NCBI RefSeq assembly: GCF_023515955.1
Contig: NZ_CP097322.1
Span: 1,986,001-2,050,000 of the forward strand
From: Streptomyces sp. RerS4
Lineage (GTDB): Bacteria; Actinomycetota; Actinomycetes; Streptomycetales; Streptomycetaceae
Direction of reading: 5' to 3'
Length of the DNA: 64,000 nucleotides
Made by a program: the position numbers and the translations under genes. Shown one piece after another: positions 1 to 8,613 of this stretch (position 1 is its first letter; each line of letters begins with the position of its first letter). The notes beneath the pieces are model-generated. The model worked only from the letters and a program-made list of their open reading frames with translations, had not been told where the DNA came from and made no database searches.

Positions 1-1
1 C

Positions 2-813
<812 letters not shown>

Positions 814-817
<4 letters not shown>

Positions 818-1530
818 CCGCACTCCTCAAGGTCGAAGACCTCAAGGTCGCCTACGGCAAGATCGAAGCGGTCAAGGGCATCTCCTTCGAAGTCAACGAA
901 GGCGAAATCGTCTGCCTCGTCGGCACCAACGGCGCCGGCAAGACGACCACCCTGCGCACCCTCTCCGGGCTCCTCAAGCCCACCGCGGGCAACATCACCT
1001 TCGACGGCAAGCCCCTCGCCGGCGTCCCCGCCCACAAGATCGTCTCCATGAAGCTGGCCCACTCCCCCGAGGGACGCCACATCTTCCCCCGGCTGACGAT
1101 CGCCGAGAACCTCCAGCTCGGCGCCTTCCTCCGCAGCGACAAGGAAGGCATCGAGAAGGACATCCAGCGCGCCTACGACCTCTTCCCCATCCTGGGAGAG
1201 CGCCGCAAGCAGGCCGCCGGCACCCTCTCGGGCGGCGAACAGCAGATGCTCGCCATGGGCCGCGCCCTGATGTGCCAGCCCAAACTGCTCATGCTGGACG
1301 AGCCCTCCATGGGCCTCTCCCCGCTGATGATGCAGAAGATCATGTCGACCATCGCCGAACTCAAGTCGACCGGCATGACCATCCTGCTCGTCGAGCAGAA
1401 CGCCCAGGCCGCCCTCTCGCTCGCCGACCAGGCACACGTGATGGAGATCGGCAAGATCGTGCTCTCCGGCACCGGCCAGGAACTCCTCCACAACGAGGAC
1501 GTCCGCAAGGCCTACCTCGGCGAGGACTGA
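814..1530 (+). CDS. livF: Branched-chain amino acid ABC transporter ATP-binding protein LivF
   Basis: Second ATPase of the Liv importer, 238 residues, the usual LivF length. Visible motifs are Walker A GTNGAGKTT (about residues 36-44), the ABC signature LSGGEQQML, Walker B LLMLDEPSMG, and the H-loop replaced by the LivF-typical VEQN. It starts with GTG inside the livG stop (GTGA overlap), so translation is coupled. A strong hairpin follows 10 bp after the stop, so it is the last gene of its operon. Confidence 0.94.
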
Positions 1531-1540
1531 CGCCCACGAC

Positions 1541-1578
1541 GAAGGGCCCGTCTCCCCTCGGGGGGAGACGGGCCCTTC
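1541..1578. terminator. Bidirectional terminator between livF and the ANTAR regulator
   Basis: Perfect 17-bp inverted repeat (1541-1557 with 1562-1578) around a TCGG tetraloop. It sits between two convergent genes and probably ends transcription from both sides. Confidence 0.85.
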
Positions 1579-1591
1579 CTCATGCCTGTGA

Positions 1592-2245
1592 TCAACCCTG
1601 CGCGGCGTTCTTCTTCTCCTCGGCGTCCTCGATGACCGCCTCCGCGACCTGCTGCATGGACATGCGCCGGTCCATGGAGGTCTTCTGGATCCACCGGAAC
1701 GCAGCCGGCTCGCTCAGCCCGTACTGCGTCTGCAGGATGCTCTTCGCCCGGTCCACCAGCTTGCGCGTCTCCAGCCGCAGCGAGAGGTCCGCGACCTCCT
1801 TCTCCAACGCCCTCAGCTCCGCGAAGCGGGACACGGCCATCTCGATGGCGGGCACCACGTCGCTCTTGCTGAACGGCTTCACCAGGTACGCCATCGCACC
1901 GGCGTCACGCGCCCGCTCGACGAGGTCGCGCTGCGAGAAGGCGGTGAGCATGAGCACGGGGGCGATGGACTCCTCCGCGATCTTCTCGGCCGCGGAGATC
2001 CCGTCCAGGACGGGCATCTTCACATCGAGGATCACCAGATCCGGCCGGTGCTCACGCGCGAGCTCAACGGCCGTCTGCCCGTCCCCGGCCTCACCGACGA
2101 CGGAGTACCCCTCCTCTTCGAGCATTTCCTTCAGGTCGAGACGGATGAGCGCCTCGTCCTCGGCGATGACGACCCGCGTCGTCAGCGGCGGAACGTGCGA
2201 CTGGTCGGCGTCGGACGTGGGCGTCGACTCATGCTCGGCGGTCAC
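1592..2245 (-). CDS. pdtaR: ANTAR-domain response regulator (PdtaR-like)
   Basis: A 217-residue regulator with an N-terminal receiver domain (about residues 23-140) and a C-terminal ANTAR RNA-binding domain (about 147-205). Receiver residues are acidic E29/D30, phospho-acceptor D74 (ILDVKMP), T101 and K123 (KPF). ANTAR proteins bind paired RNA hairpins and cause antitermination; a partner histidine kinase of the PdtaS type is not in the window. The first 20 residues are a polar extension. The gene is convergent with livF, shares its terminator, and is followed upstream by tRNA-Leu on the other strand. Family call is strong; target transcripts cannot be seen here. Confidence 0.9.
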   Translation of the reverse strand: MTAEHESTPTSDADQSHVPPLTTRVVIAEDEALIRLDLKEMLEEEGYSVVGEAGDGQTAVELAREHRPDLVILDVKMPVLDGISAAEKIAEESIAPVLMLTAFSQRDLVERARDAGAMAYLVKPFSKSDVVPAIEMAVSRFAELRALEKEVADLSLRLETRKLVDRAKSILQTQYGLSEPAAFRWIQKTSMDRRMSMQQVAEAVIEDAEEKKNAAQG

Positions 2246-2337
2246 GGGGGCTCCTCTTTGCGGGGCTGTGCTGCTTGGATGAGCCTACCTAGCAGCGCCG
2301 CCGCGCGGTCACCCGGTACACTCCGACATGCGACCTT

Positions 2338-2420
2338 GCCGGGTTGGCGGAATGGCAGACGCTGATGTCTCAAACACATCTGTCCGAAAGGGCGTGCGGG
2401 TTCGAATCCCGCACCCGGCA
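2338..2420 (+). tRNA. tRNA-Leu, anticodon CAA
   Basis: Class II tRNA of about 83 nt. The acceptor arms 2338-2344 and 2413-2419 pair over 7 bp and the discriminator base is A. The anticodon stem GATGT/ACATC encloses the loop CTCAAAC, giving CAA (reads UUG). A short variable-arm hairpin (GTCC-GAAA-GGGC) precedes the T arm with GGTTCGAATCC. The 3' CCA is not encoded. This is not bldA, which has UAA. Confidence 0.96.
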
Positions 2421-2428
2421 CTTGTCCG

Positions 2429-2466
2429 AAAAGCGGACGTTCACCTTCGCGTGAACGTCCGCTTTT
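2429..2466 (+). terminator. tRNA-Leu terminator
   Basis: Perfect 16-bp stem (2429-2444 with 2451-2466), 6-nt loop, ending in a T run. It lies 8 bp after the tRNA, a typical intrinsic terminator. Confidence 0.88.
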
Positions 2467-2505
2467 TGCTACGCGCAGCCATGAGCAGTCACGCACAGTT
2501 GCCTC

Positions 2506-2804
2506 ATGGAGTTCCACAGCCTCGAAGTACGCCAAACGGCCCTCTCCCCCTTGCGCGCAGGCGCGCGGAACGCAGACGTTGCCCGCCAACTCGACCTCCC
2601 GCTGGGCACCATCGGGTACTGGAAGCACCAGGACCGCGCAAAGCGCGGCGAGTGCCCTGGCTCACACGATCCGGACTGCCCTCAATCCGATGGCACCCCT
2701 CTCGACAAGCAGGCCTATTTCGCGGGCACAACCCCTTCAACGTGTCCATCGCCCGCAAGGCGTCCGTCGCGTGGATGGACGCCCACATCGGGCCGAAATA
2801 CTAG
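2506..2804 (+). pseudogene. Internally deleted remnant of an HTH/homing-endonuclease-like gene
   Basis: The first frame, from ATG 2506, encodes an HTH-like N-terminus (ARNADVARQLDLPLGTIGYW) and then a Cys-containing segment (GECPGSHDPDCP) up to PLDKQAY. Near 2722-2735 the reading jumps to another frame that encodes NVSIARKASVAWMDAHIGPKY and stops at 2802-2804. From memory, intact Streptomyces relatives are around 230-260 residues, begin and end with these same two segments, and hold a LAGLIDADG-like YLLGLYLGDG block between them, which is missing here. I read this as a large internal deletion plus frame change. The link to the endonuclease-like family is from recall, not a search. Confidence 0.7.
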
Positions 2805-2805
2805 G

Positions 2806-4233
2806 TCAGTGGACGGGGTCGCCGAGGTGGTGGATGCGGACGAGGTTGGTTTTGCCGCTGACGCCGGGGGGTGAGCCGGCGGTGATGACGACGATGTCGC
2901 CCGGGACGCAGCGGCCGATGCGCAGGAGTTCTTCTTCGACTTGGGCGACCATGGCGTCGGTGGAGTCGACGTGGGGGCCGAGGAAGGTTTCGACGCCCCA
3001 GGTGAGGTTGAGTTGGGAGCGGGTGGCGGGGTCGGGGGTGAAGGCGAGGAGGGGGATGGGTGAGCGGTAGCGGGAGAGTCGGCGGACGGTGTCGCCGCTC
3101 TGGGTGAAGGCGACGAGGAATTTCGCGCCGAGGAAGTCGCCCATTTCGGCGGCGGCGCGGGCGACGGCTCCGCCTTGGGTGCGGGGTTTGTTGCGTTCGG
3201 TGAGGGGTGGGAGGCCCTTGGCGAGGATGTCCTCTTCGGCGGCTTCGACGATGCGGGACATCGTTTTGACGGTTTCGACGGGGTATTTGCCGACGCTGGT
3301 TTCGCCGGAGAGCATGACGGCGTCGGTGCCGTCGATGACGGCGTTGGCGACGTCGGAGGCTTCGGCGCGGGTGGGTCGGCTGTTGTCGATCATCGAGTCG
3401 AGCATTTGGGTGGCGACGATGACGGGCTTGGCGTTGCGCTTGGCGAGTTTGATGGCGCGCTTTTGGACGATGGGGACTTGTTCGAGGGGCATTTCGACGC
3501 CGAGGTCGCCGCGGGCGACCATGATGCCGTCGAAGGCGGCGACGATGTCGTCGATGTTGTCGACCGCCTGGGGTTTTTCGATCTTGGCGATGACGGGGAG
3601 GCGGCGGCCTTCTTCGTCCATGATGCGGTGGACGTCTTGGATGTCGTGGCCGCTGCGGACGAAGGAGAGGGCGATGACGTCGGCGCCGGTGCGCAGGGCC
3701 CAGCGGAGGTCGTCGATGTCCTTGTCGGAGAGGGCGGGAACGGAGACGGCTACGCCGGGGAGGTTGAGGCCTTTGTGGTCGGAGACCATGCCGCCTTCGA
3801 TGACGAGGGTGTGGACGCGGGGGCCGTCGACGCCGGTGACCTCGAGGGTGACGCGGCCGTCGTCGACGAGGATGCGTTCGCCGGTGGTGACGTCGTGGGC
3901 GAGGCCCTTGTAGGTGGTGCCGCAGGTGTGGCGGTCGCCTTCGTGGTCTTCGACGGTGATGGTGAATGCGTCGCCGCGTTCAAGGAGTACGGGGCCTTCG
4001 CGGAAGCGGCCGAGGCGGATCTTCGGGCCTTGAAGGTCTGCGAGGATGCCGACGCTGTGGCCGGTTTCGTCGGATGCCTTGCGTACGCGTTGGTAGCGCT
4101 CCTCGTGTTCGGCGTAGGTGCCGTGGCTGAGGTTGAGGCGGGCGATGTCCATTCCGGCTTCGACCAGTGCTTTGATCTGGTCGTATGAGTCGGTGGCGGG
4201 GCCCAGGGTACATACGATTTTTGCTCGGCGCAT
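2806..4233 (-). CDS. pyk: Pyruvate kinase
   Basis: Final ATP-forming step of glycolysis: phosphoenolpyruvate plus ADP to pyruvate plus ATP, cytoplasmic. 475 residues, normal for bacterial type. The start is taken at ATG 4233 (MRRAKIVCTLGPAT), because the family begins here; the frame stays open upstream but has no family similarity. Seen: N-terminal RAKIVCTLGPAT, RLNLSHG, the active-site signature PVIAKIEKPQAVDN with the catalytic Lys, MVARGDLGVEMP and the MLSGETSVGKYPVE segment. It is convergent with the tRNA-adjacent pseudogene, with 1 bp between the stop codons. A palindrome and hairpin lie in its leader. Confidence 0.97.
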   Translation of the reverse strand: MRRAKIVCTLGPATDSYDQIKALVEAGMDIARLNLSHGTYAEHEERYQRVRKASDETGHSVGILADLQGPKIRLGRFREGPVLLERGDAFTITVEDHEGDRHTCGTTYKGLAHDVTTGERILVDDGRVTLEVTGVDGPRVHTLVIEGGMVSDHKGLNLPGVAVSVPALSDKDIDDLRWALRTGADVIALSFVRSGHDIQDVHRIMDEEGRRLPVIAKIEKPQAVDNIDDIVAAFDGIMVARGDLGVEMPLEQVPIVQKRAIKLAKRNAKPVIVATQMLDSMIDNSRPTRAEASDVANAVIDGTDAVMLSGETSVGKYPVETVKTMSRIVEAAEEDILAKGLPPLTERNKPRTQGGAVARAAAEMGDFLGAKFLVAFTQSGDTVRRLSRYRSPIPLLAFTPDPATRSQLNLTWGVETFLGPHVDSTDAMVAQVEEELLRIGRCVPGDIVVITAGSPPGVSGKTNLVRIHHLGDPVH

Positions 4234-4287
4234 GAGTCGAGCGTATGCCGCTACCAGGCAGTAGGAAATTGGTTCCGGGTGTCCACT

Positions 4288-4314
4288 CAACAACCTTTGC
4301 GCGAAAGGTTGTTG
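4288..4314. promoter_or_regulatory. 11-bp inverted repeat in the pyk promoter region
   Basis: CAACAACCTTT and AAAGGTTGTTG flank a 5-nt GC spacer. The heptamer TTGTTGA recurs just to the right (4310-4326, around GTTGACAATTGTTGAATG), making a dense AT-richer patch in otherwise very GC-rich DNA, 55-95 bp upstream of the pyk start. It looks like an operator for a dimeric repressor (GntR- or LacI-type symmetry), but the regulator is unknown. Confidence 0.5.
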
Positions 4315-4332
4315 ACAATTGTTGAATGTGCG

Positions 4333-4358
4333 CGGGGGTGCTCCGATGAGCACCCCCG
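4333..4358 (-). terminator. Terminator after the SIMPL gene
   Basis: Perfect 11-bp stem (4333-4343 with 4348-4358), 4-nt loop, placed 31 bp downstream of the stop of the minus-strand SIMPL gene and upstream of the pyk promoter. Confidence 0.75.
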
Positions 4359-4388
4359 ACGGGTGAATGTGCTACGTCGCTACGTCGT

Positions 4389-5093
4389 TCAGAGTCGCGG
4401 GACGGTCATCGTGAAGCGGGCGTTCACCTGGGCGTAGACGGTCTGGCGCTGGGGTTCGAGGTCGAGGGGTGGGGCGTCGGTTTCGTCGCCTGCGCCGTAG
4501 CCCATGGTGCGGAGCATGCCGGCGGGGGCGGCCATGGCGAGGGGGGTGGCGTTTTCGGCGCCGAGGTCGGCGAGTTCGACGAGGGCGGCGAGGTCGGCGC
4601 CGAGGGCCTGGGCGTATTCGCGGGCGCGTTGGACGGCTTCGAGTACGGCTTGGCGGCGGGCTTCGCCGTGGGCGGGTGAGGTGGGGCGCAGGGCCCACCA
4701 GGGGCCGTCGACCTGGGTGAGTTCGAGGTCGGCGAGGCGGGTGGTGAGTTCGCCGAGGGTGGTGAAGTCGGTGAGTTCGGCGGTGAGGTGGACGCGGCCG
4801 TGGTAGGCGCGGACGCGTTCGCCGCGGCCGTGGCGGGTGAGTTCGGGGGTGATGGAGAAGGTGCCGGTTTCGAGTTTTTCGACGGGGTCGCCGTAGCTTT
4901 TGACGAGGTCGAGGACGGCGTTGTTGCGGCGGGTGAGGTCTTCGAGTGCGGTGCGGCGATCGGTGCCGCGTGCGGTGACGGTGATGCCGATGCGGGCGAT
5001 TTCGGGGTCGACTTCGAGGCGGGCTTCGCCGCGGACGGCGACGCGGGGCACTTCGGGGGTTCCGTAGGGCTGGTGCGTGGGGTCCTGGGTCAT
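4389..5093 (-). CDS. SIMPL domain-containing protein (DUF541)
   Basis: 234 residues spanning one SIMPL domain: VAVRGEARLEVDPEIARIGI at the N-terminus, the paired long helix RRQAVLEAVQRAREYAQALG, and a C-terminal strand VYAQVNARFTM. SIMPL proteins (after a mouse IRAK-interacting protein) occur widely but their bacterial role is not settled; several are periplasmic. No signal peptide is seen here, so it is probably cytoplasmic. ATG 5093 is preferred because GGAA precedes it; an in-frame GTG lies three codons upstream at 5102. A paralogue lies at 27066. Confidence 0.8.
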   Translation of the reverse strand: MTQDPTHQPYGTPEVPRVAVRGEARLEVDPEIARIGITVTARGTDRRTALEDLTRRNNAVLDLVKSYGDPVEKLETGTFSITPELTRHGRGERVRAYHGRVHLTAELTDFTTLGELTTRLADLELTQVDGPWWALRPTSPAHGEARRQAVLEAVQRAREYAQALGADLAALVELADLGAENATPLAMAAPAGMLRTMGYGAGDETDAPPLDLEPQRQTVYAQVNARFTMTVPRL

Positions 5094-5259
5094 GGTTTCC
5101 ACTGTCGCATCGTCGCCCGTTCGGGTGGGGTGATCGGGATCGAAACCTCGGGCGGGGTGTCGCCGCTTGTTACCCGTAGGTCAGAATCTACGCGCGTTGG
5201 TCACCCTCGGATCGGGTGGCGCGGCGCCTGACACGTACGCGTTGACAAGGGGAGATGGC

Positions 5260-7071
5260 ATGGCGTTCGACCGTAGGACTTTCATGGGGGCGACGGCCGC
5301 GACGGGGGCGGCCGTGGCGGTGGCGGGGACGGCGGGCACGCCGGCGGCCGCGCAGGAGGCGCAGGGGGCACGGCAGTCGGCGGGGGGTCCGCGTACGTAC
5401 GCGTTCACGGTGATGGGGACGACCGATCTGCACGGGAACGTCTTCAACTGGGACTACTTCACGGACCGGGAGTTCGACGACAAGGCGCACAACGACGTCG
5501 GTCTGGCGAAGATCTCGACGCTGGTGAACCAGGTCCGTGCGGAGAAGGGCCGGCGCAACACGCTGTTGATCGATGCCGGTGACACGATCCAGGGCACGCA
5601 GTTGTCGTACTACTACGCGAAGGTGGATCCGATCACCGCGCGGCGTGGGCCGGTGCATCCGATGGCGCAGGCGATGAACGCGATCGGCTATGACGCGGCG
5701 GCGCTCGGGAACCACGAGTTCAATTACGGGATACCGGTGTTGCGCAAGTTCGAGGAGCAGTGTGATTTCCCGCTGCTGGGGGCGAACGCGCTGGACGCGA
5801 AGACGTTGCGGCCGGCGTTCGCGCCGTACAGCATGCACCGGCTGCGGACCCCGCACGGGCGGGACGTGAAGGTGGCGGTGCTGGGTCTGACGAATCCGGG
5901 GATCGCGCTGTGGGACAAGGCGAACGTGCAGGGGAGGATGACGTTCCCGGGGTTGGAGGAGCAGGCGGCGAAGTACGTGCCGCGGCTGCGGTCGATGGGT
6001 GCGGACGTGGTGATCGTGTCGGCGCACTCGGGGTCGAGCGGTACGTCCTCGTACGGTGACCAGTTGCCGTACGTGGAGAACGCGGCGGCGTTGGTGGCGC
6101 AGCAGGTGCCGGGGATCGACGCGATCCTGGTGGGGCACGCGCACACGGAGATCCCGGAGTACCGGGTGCGCAACGAGGCGACCGGCAAGGACGTGGTGTT
6201 GTCGGAGCCGTTGAAGTGGGGGCAGCGGCTGACGCTGTTCGACTTCGAGCTGGCGTGGGAGCGGGGCCGCTGGTCGGTGGCGAAGGTCGCGGCGCGGGTG
6301 CTGAACTCGAACACGGTGGCCGAGGACCCGAAGATCACGGGGTTGTTGTCGGACGAGCACCGCAAGGTGGTGGCGTACGTCAACCAGGTGATCGGTACGT
6401 CGACGCAGGCGATGTCGGCGGCGGAGGGTCCGGTGAAGGACGTGCCGATCATCGATCTGATCAACCATGTGCAGGCGGAGACGGTGAAGGCGGCGCTGGC
6501 GGGTTCGGAGTGGGCGGCGCTGCCGGTGGTGTCGCAGGCGTCGTGTTTCTCGCGGACGGCGTCGATTCCGGCGGGGAAGGTGACGCTGCGGGACGCGGCG
6601 GGGCTGTACCCGTTCGAGAACACGCTGGAGGCGCGGCTGCTGACGGGTGCGCAGCTGAAGGAGTACCTGGAGTACTCGGCGCGGTACTTCGTGCGGACGG
6701 CTCCGGGGGATGTGGTGGACGTGGCGAAGCTGACGAACTCCGAGGGGGTGCCGGACTACAACTACGACGCGGTGTACGGGTTGACGTACGACATCGACAT
6801 CGCGCAGCCGGTGGGGTCGCGGATCACGGGGTTGTCGTTCCGGGGGCAGGCGGTGGATCCGGCGGCGCGGTTCGTGTTGGCGGTGAACAACTACCGGGCT
6901 TCGGGTGGCGGTAACTTCCCGCATGTTCCGCAGGCCCGGCAGGTGTGGGCGAATTCGGAGGAGATCCGTAACACGATCATCCAGTGGGTGAAGGCGGCGG
7001 GGACGGTGGATCCGGCGCGGTTCGCGTCGGTGGACTGGCGTCTGACGCGGGCGGGGGTGCCGGTCTTCTAG
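5260..7071 (+). CDS. Tat-exported bifunctional metallophosphatase/5'-nucleotidase
   Basis: 603-residue exported enzyme of the 5'-nucleotidase/2',3'-cyclic phosphodiesterase family, removing phosphate from extracellular nucleotides. The start ATG 5260 has AAGGGGGAGA upstream and gives the twin-arginine motif DRRTFMG followed by an Ala-rich hydrophobic stretch and cleavage near AAAQ. Metal ligands: D56 and H58 (TTDLHG), GDTIQG, GNHEFNYG and GHAHTE. The C-terminal substrate domain has NNYRASGGGNFP. The frame is open further upstream but without a Tat signal. Single gene, convergent with the lysine hydroxylase gene. Confidence 0.92.
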   Translation: MAFDRRTFMGATAATGAAVAVAGTAGTPAAAQEAQGARQSAGGPRTYAFTVMGTTDLHGNVFNWDYFTDREFDDKAHNDVGLAKISTLVNQVRAEKGRRNTLLIDAGDTIQGTQLSYYYAKVDPITARRGPVHPMAQAMNAIGYDAAALGNHEFNYGIPVLRKFEEQCDFPLLGANALDAKTLRPAFAPYSMHRLRTPHGRDVKVAVLGLTNPGIALWDKANVQGRMTFPGLEEQAAKYVPRLRSMGADVVIVSAHSGSSGTSSYGDQLPYVENAAALVAQQVPGIDAILVGHAHTEIPEYRVRNEATGKDVVLSEPLKWGQRLTLFDFELAWERGRWSVAKVAARVLNSNTVAEDPKITGLLSDEHRKVVAYVNQVIGTSTQAMSAAEGPVKDVPIIDLINHVQAETVKAALAGSEWAALPVVSQASCFSRTASIPAGKVTLRDAAGLYPFENTLEARLLTGAQLKEYLEYSARYFVRTAPGDVVDVAKLTNSEGVPDYNYDAVYGLTYDIDIAQPVGSRITGLSFRGQAVDPAARFVLAVNNYRASGGGNFPHVPQARQVWANSEEIRNTIIQWVKAAGTVDPARFASVDWRLTRAGVPVF

Positions 7072-7132
7072 GCGTTCCTCCGGCGCCTCCACCGCGACCT
7101 GTGGGCCCAGGGCCTCGGTCGAGGCGCCGGCG

Positions 7133-7159
7133 CCGGTTCGCCGGATGGCGGCGAACCGG
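7133..7159. terminator. Terminator between the nucleotidase and lysine hydroxylase genes
   Basis: Perfect 11-bp stem (7133-7143 with 7149-7159), 5-nt loop, with further GC-rich partial pairing outside, between two convergent genes. Confidence 0.7.
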
Positions 7160-7203
7160 TGGCGAAGCCGGCGCCGACGGACGAAGCGCCTGGTGGGGGG
7201 GCC

Positions 7204-8613
7204 TCAGGGGTGTTCGACGAGGGGGAGGAGTTCGACGGTGGGGTGGGGGCGGGTGTGTTCCCGCTGTTCGAGGCCGAAGGTGGTGAAGGCGGTCCGCTGG
7301 GGCTGGGGGTAGGGCTCTTTGCCGGTGAGGGTGTTGAGGATGGCGGCGCTGCGCCAGGCGGCGAGGCCGAGGTCGGGGGCCGATACGCCGTGGGTGTGGC
7401 GTTCGCCGTTCTGGACGAAGACGGTTCCGGTGACGGAGGGGTCGAGGATCATCCGGTAGCGGTCGTCGATGCGGGGGCGGCCGGAGGAGTCCTTGCGGAT
7501 GTAGGGGTCGAGGCCGGCGAGGAGGCTGGTGAGCGGTCGTTCCCGGTAGCCGGTGGCGAGGACGACGGCGTCGGTGGTGAGGCGGGAGCGGCTGCCCTGC
7601 TGGGTGTGTTCGAGGTGGAGTTCGACCTTGGTGGTGGCGACGCGGCCGGCGGTGCGGACGGTGACGCCGGGGGTGAGGACGGCGTCGGGCCAGCCGCCGT
7701 GGAGGGAGCGGCGGTAGAGCTCGTCGTGGATGGCGGCGATGGTGGTGGCGTCGATGCCCTTGTGGAGTTGCCATTGGGTGGGGACGAGGCGGTCGCGGAC
7801 GGGTTCGGGGAGGGCGTGGAAGTAGCGGGTGTAGTCGGGGGTGAAGTGTTCGAGGCCGAGCTTGGAGTACTCCATGGGGGCGAAGGAGGGGGTGCGGGCG
7901 AGCCAGGTGAGGCCTTCGCGGCCGGCGGGGCGGGCGCGCAGGAGGTCGAGGAAGACCTCGGCGCCGGATTGGCCTGATCCGATGACGGTGACGTGCTCGG
8001 CGGCGAGGATCCGTTGGCGGTTGTCGAGGTAGTCGGCGGAGTGGATGACGGGGACGGTGGGGGCGTCGGCGAGGGGGCGCAGGGGTTCGGGGACGTAGGG
8101 GGCGGTGCCGATGCCGAGGACGAGGTTGCGGGTGTGGGTGCGGCCGAGGGCTTCGACTTCGCCGTCGGGGTCGAGTTGGGTGTAGTCGACTTCGAAGAGG
8201 TCGCGTTCGGGGTTCCAGCGGACGGCGTCGACCTGGTGGCCGAAGTGGAGGTCGGGGAGTCGGCCGCTGACCCAGCGGCAGTAGGCGTCGTATTCGGCGC
8301 GTGGGATGTGGAAGCGCTCGGCGAAGTAGAAGGGGAAGAGGCGTTCCTTGTGCTTGAGGTAGCTGAGGAACGTCCAGGGGCTGGTGGGGTCGGCGAGGGT
8401 GACGAGGTCGGCGAGGAAGGGGACTTGGAGGCTGGCTCCGTCGATGAGGAGGCCGGGGTGCCAGCGGAAGTCGCGGCGTTGGTCGTAGAAGGCGGTGGCG
8501 AGGGGGTCGGTGCCTTGTCGGGGGAGGCCGTGGGCGAGGGCGGCCAGGGAGAGGTTGAAGGGGCCGATGCCGATTCCGACGAGGTCGTGGGGTGTGTCGA
8601 GCTGGGCGGTCAT
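7204..8613 (-). CDS. L-lysine N6-monooxygenase (SidA/IucD/PvdA family)
   Basis: 469-residue FAD- and NADPH-dependent hydroxylase adding oxygen to the side-chain amine of lysine, cadaverine or ornithine for hydroxamate siderophores. Seen: FAD site GIGPFNLSLAALAHG near the start, LQVPFLADLVTLADPTSPWTF typical of the family, NADPH site VIGSGQSGAEVFLDLL, and the C-terminal ATGY motif (VVLATGYRERP). ATG 8613 overlaps the stop of the decarboxylase by 4 bp, so the two are coupled. Resembles DesB of desferrioxamine synthesis, but no desC or desD homologue follows: the next gene is an unrelated nucleotidase on the other strand. Substrate is inferred from the neighbour. Confidence 0.88.
   Translation of the reverse strand: MTAQLDTPHDLVGIGIGPFNLSLAALAHGLPRQGTDPLATAFYDQRRDFRWHPGLLIDGASLQVPFLADLVTLADPTSPWTFLSYLKHKERLFPFYFAERFHIPRAEYDAYCRWVSGRLPDLHFGHQVDAVRWNPERDLFEVDYTQLDPDGEVEALGRTHTRNLVLGIGTAPYVPEPLRPLADAPTVPVIHSADYLDNRQRILAAEHVTVIGSGQSGAEVFLDLLRARPAGREGLTWLARTPSFAPMEYSKLGLEHFTPDYTRYFHALPEPVRDRLVPTQWQLHKGIDATTIAAIHDELYRRSLHGGWPDAVLTPGVTVRTAGRVATTKVELHLEHTQQGSRSRLTTDAVVLATGYRERPLTSLLAGLDPYIRKDSSGRPRIDDRYRMILDPSVTGTVFVQNGERHTHGVSAPDLGLAAWRSAAILNTLTGKEPYPQPQRTAFTTFGLEQREHTRPHPTVELLPLVEHP

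Noticed and set aside
2338..2420. tRNA-Leu as bldA
   Set aside because: Anticodon is CAA, not UAA.
2338..4233. Integrated element at the tRNA-Leu 3' end
   Set aside because: No integrase and no repeat of the tRNA 3' sequence seen in the window; only the deleted gene remnant is present.
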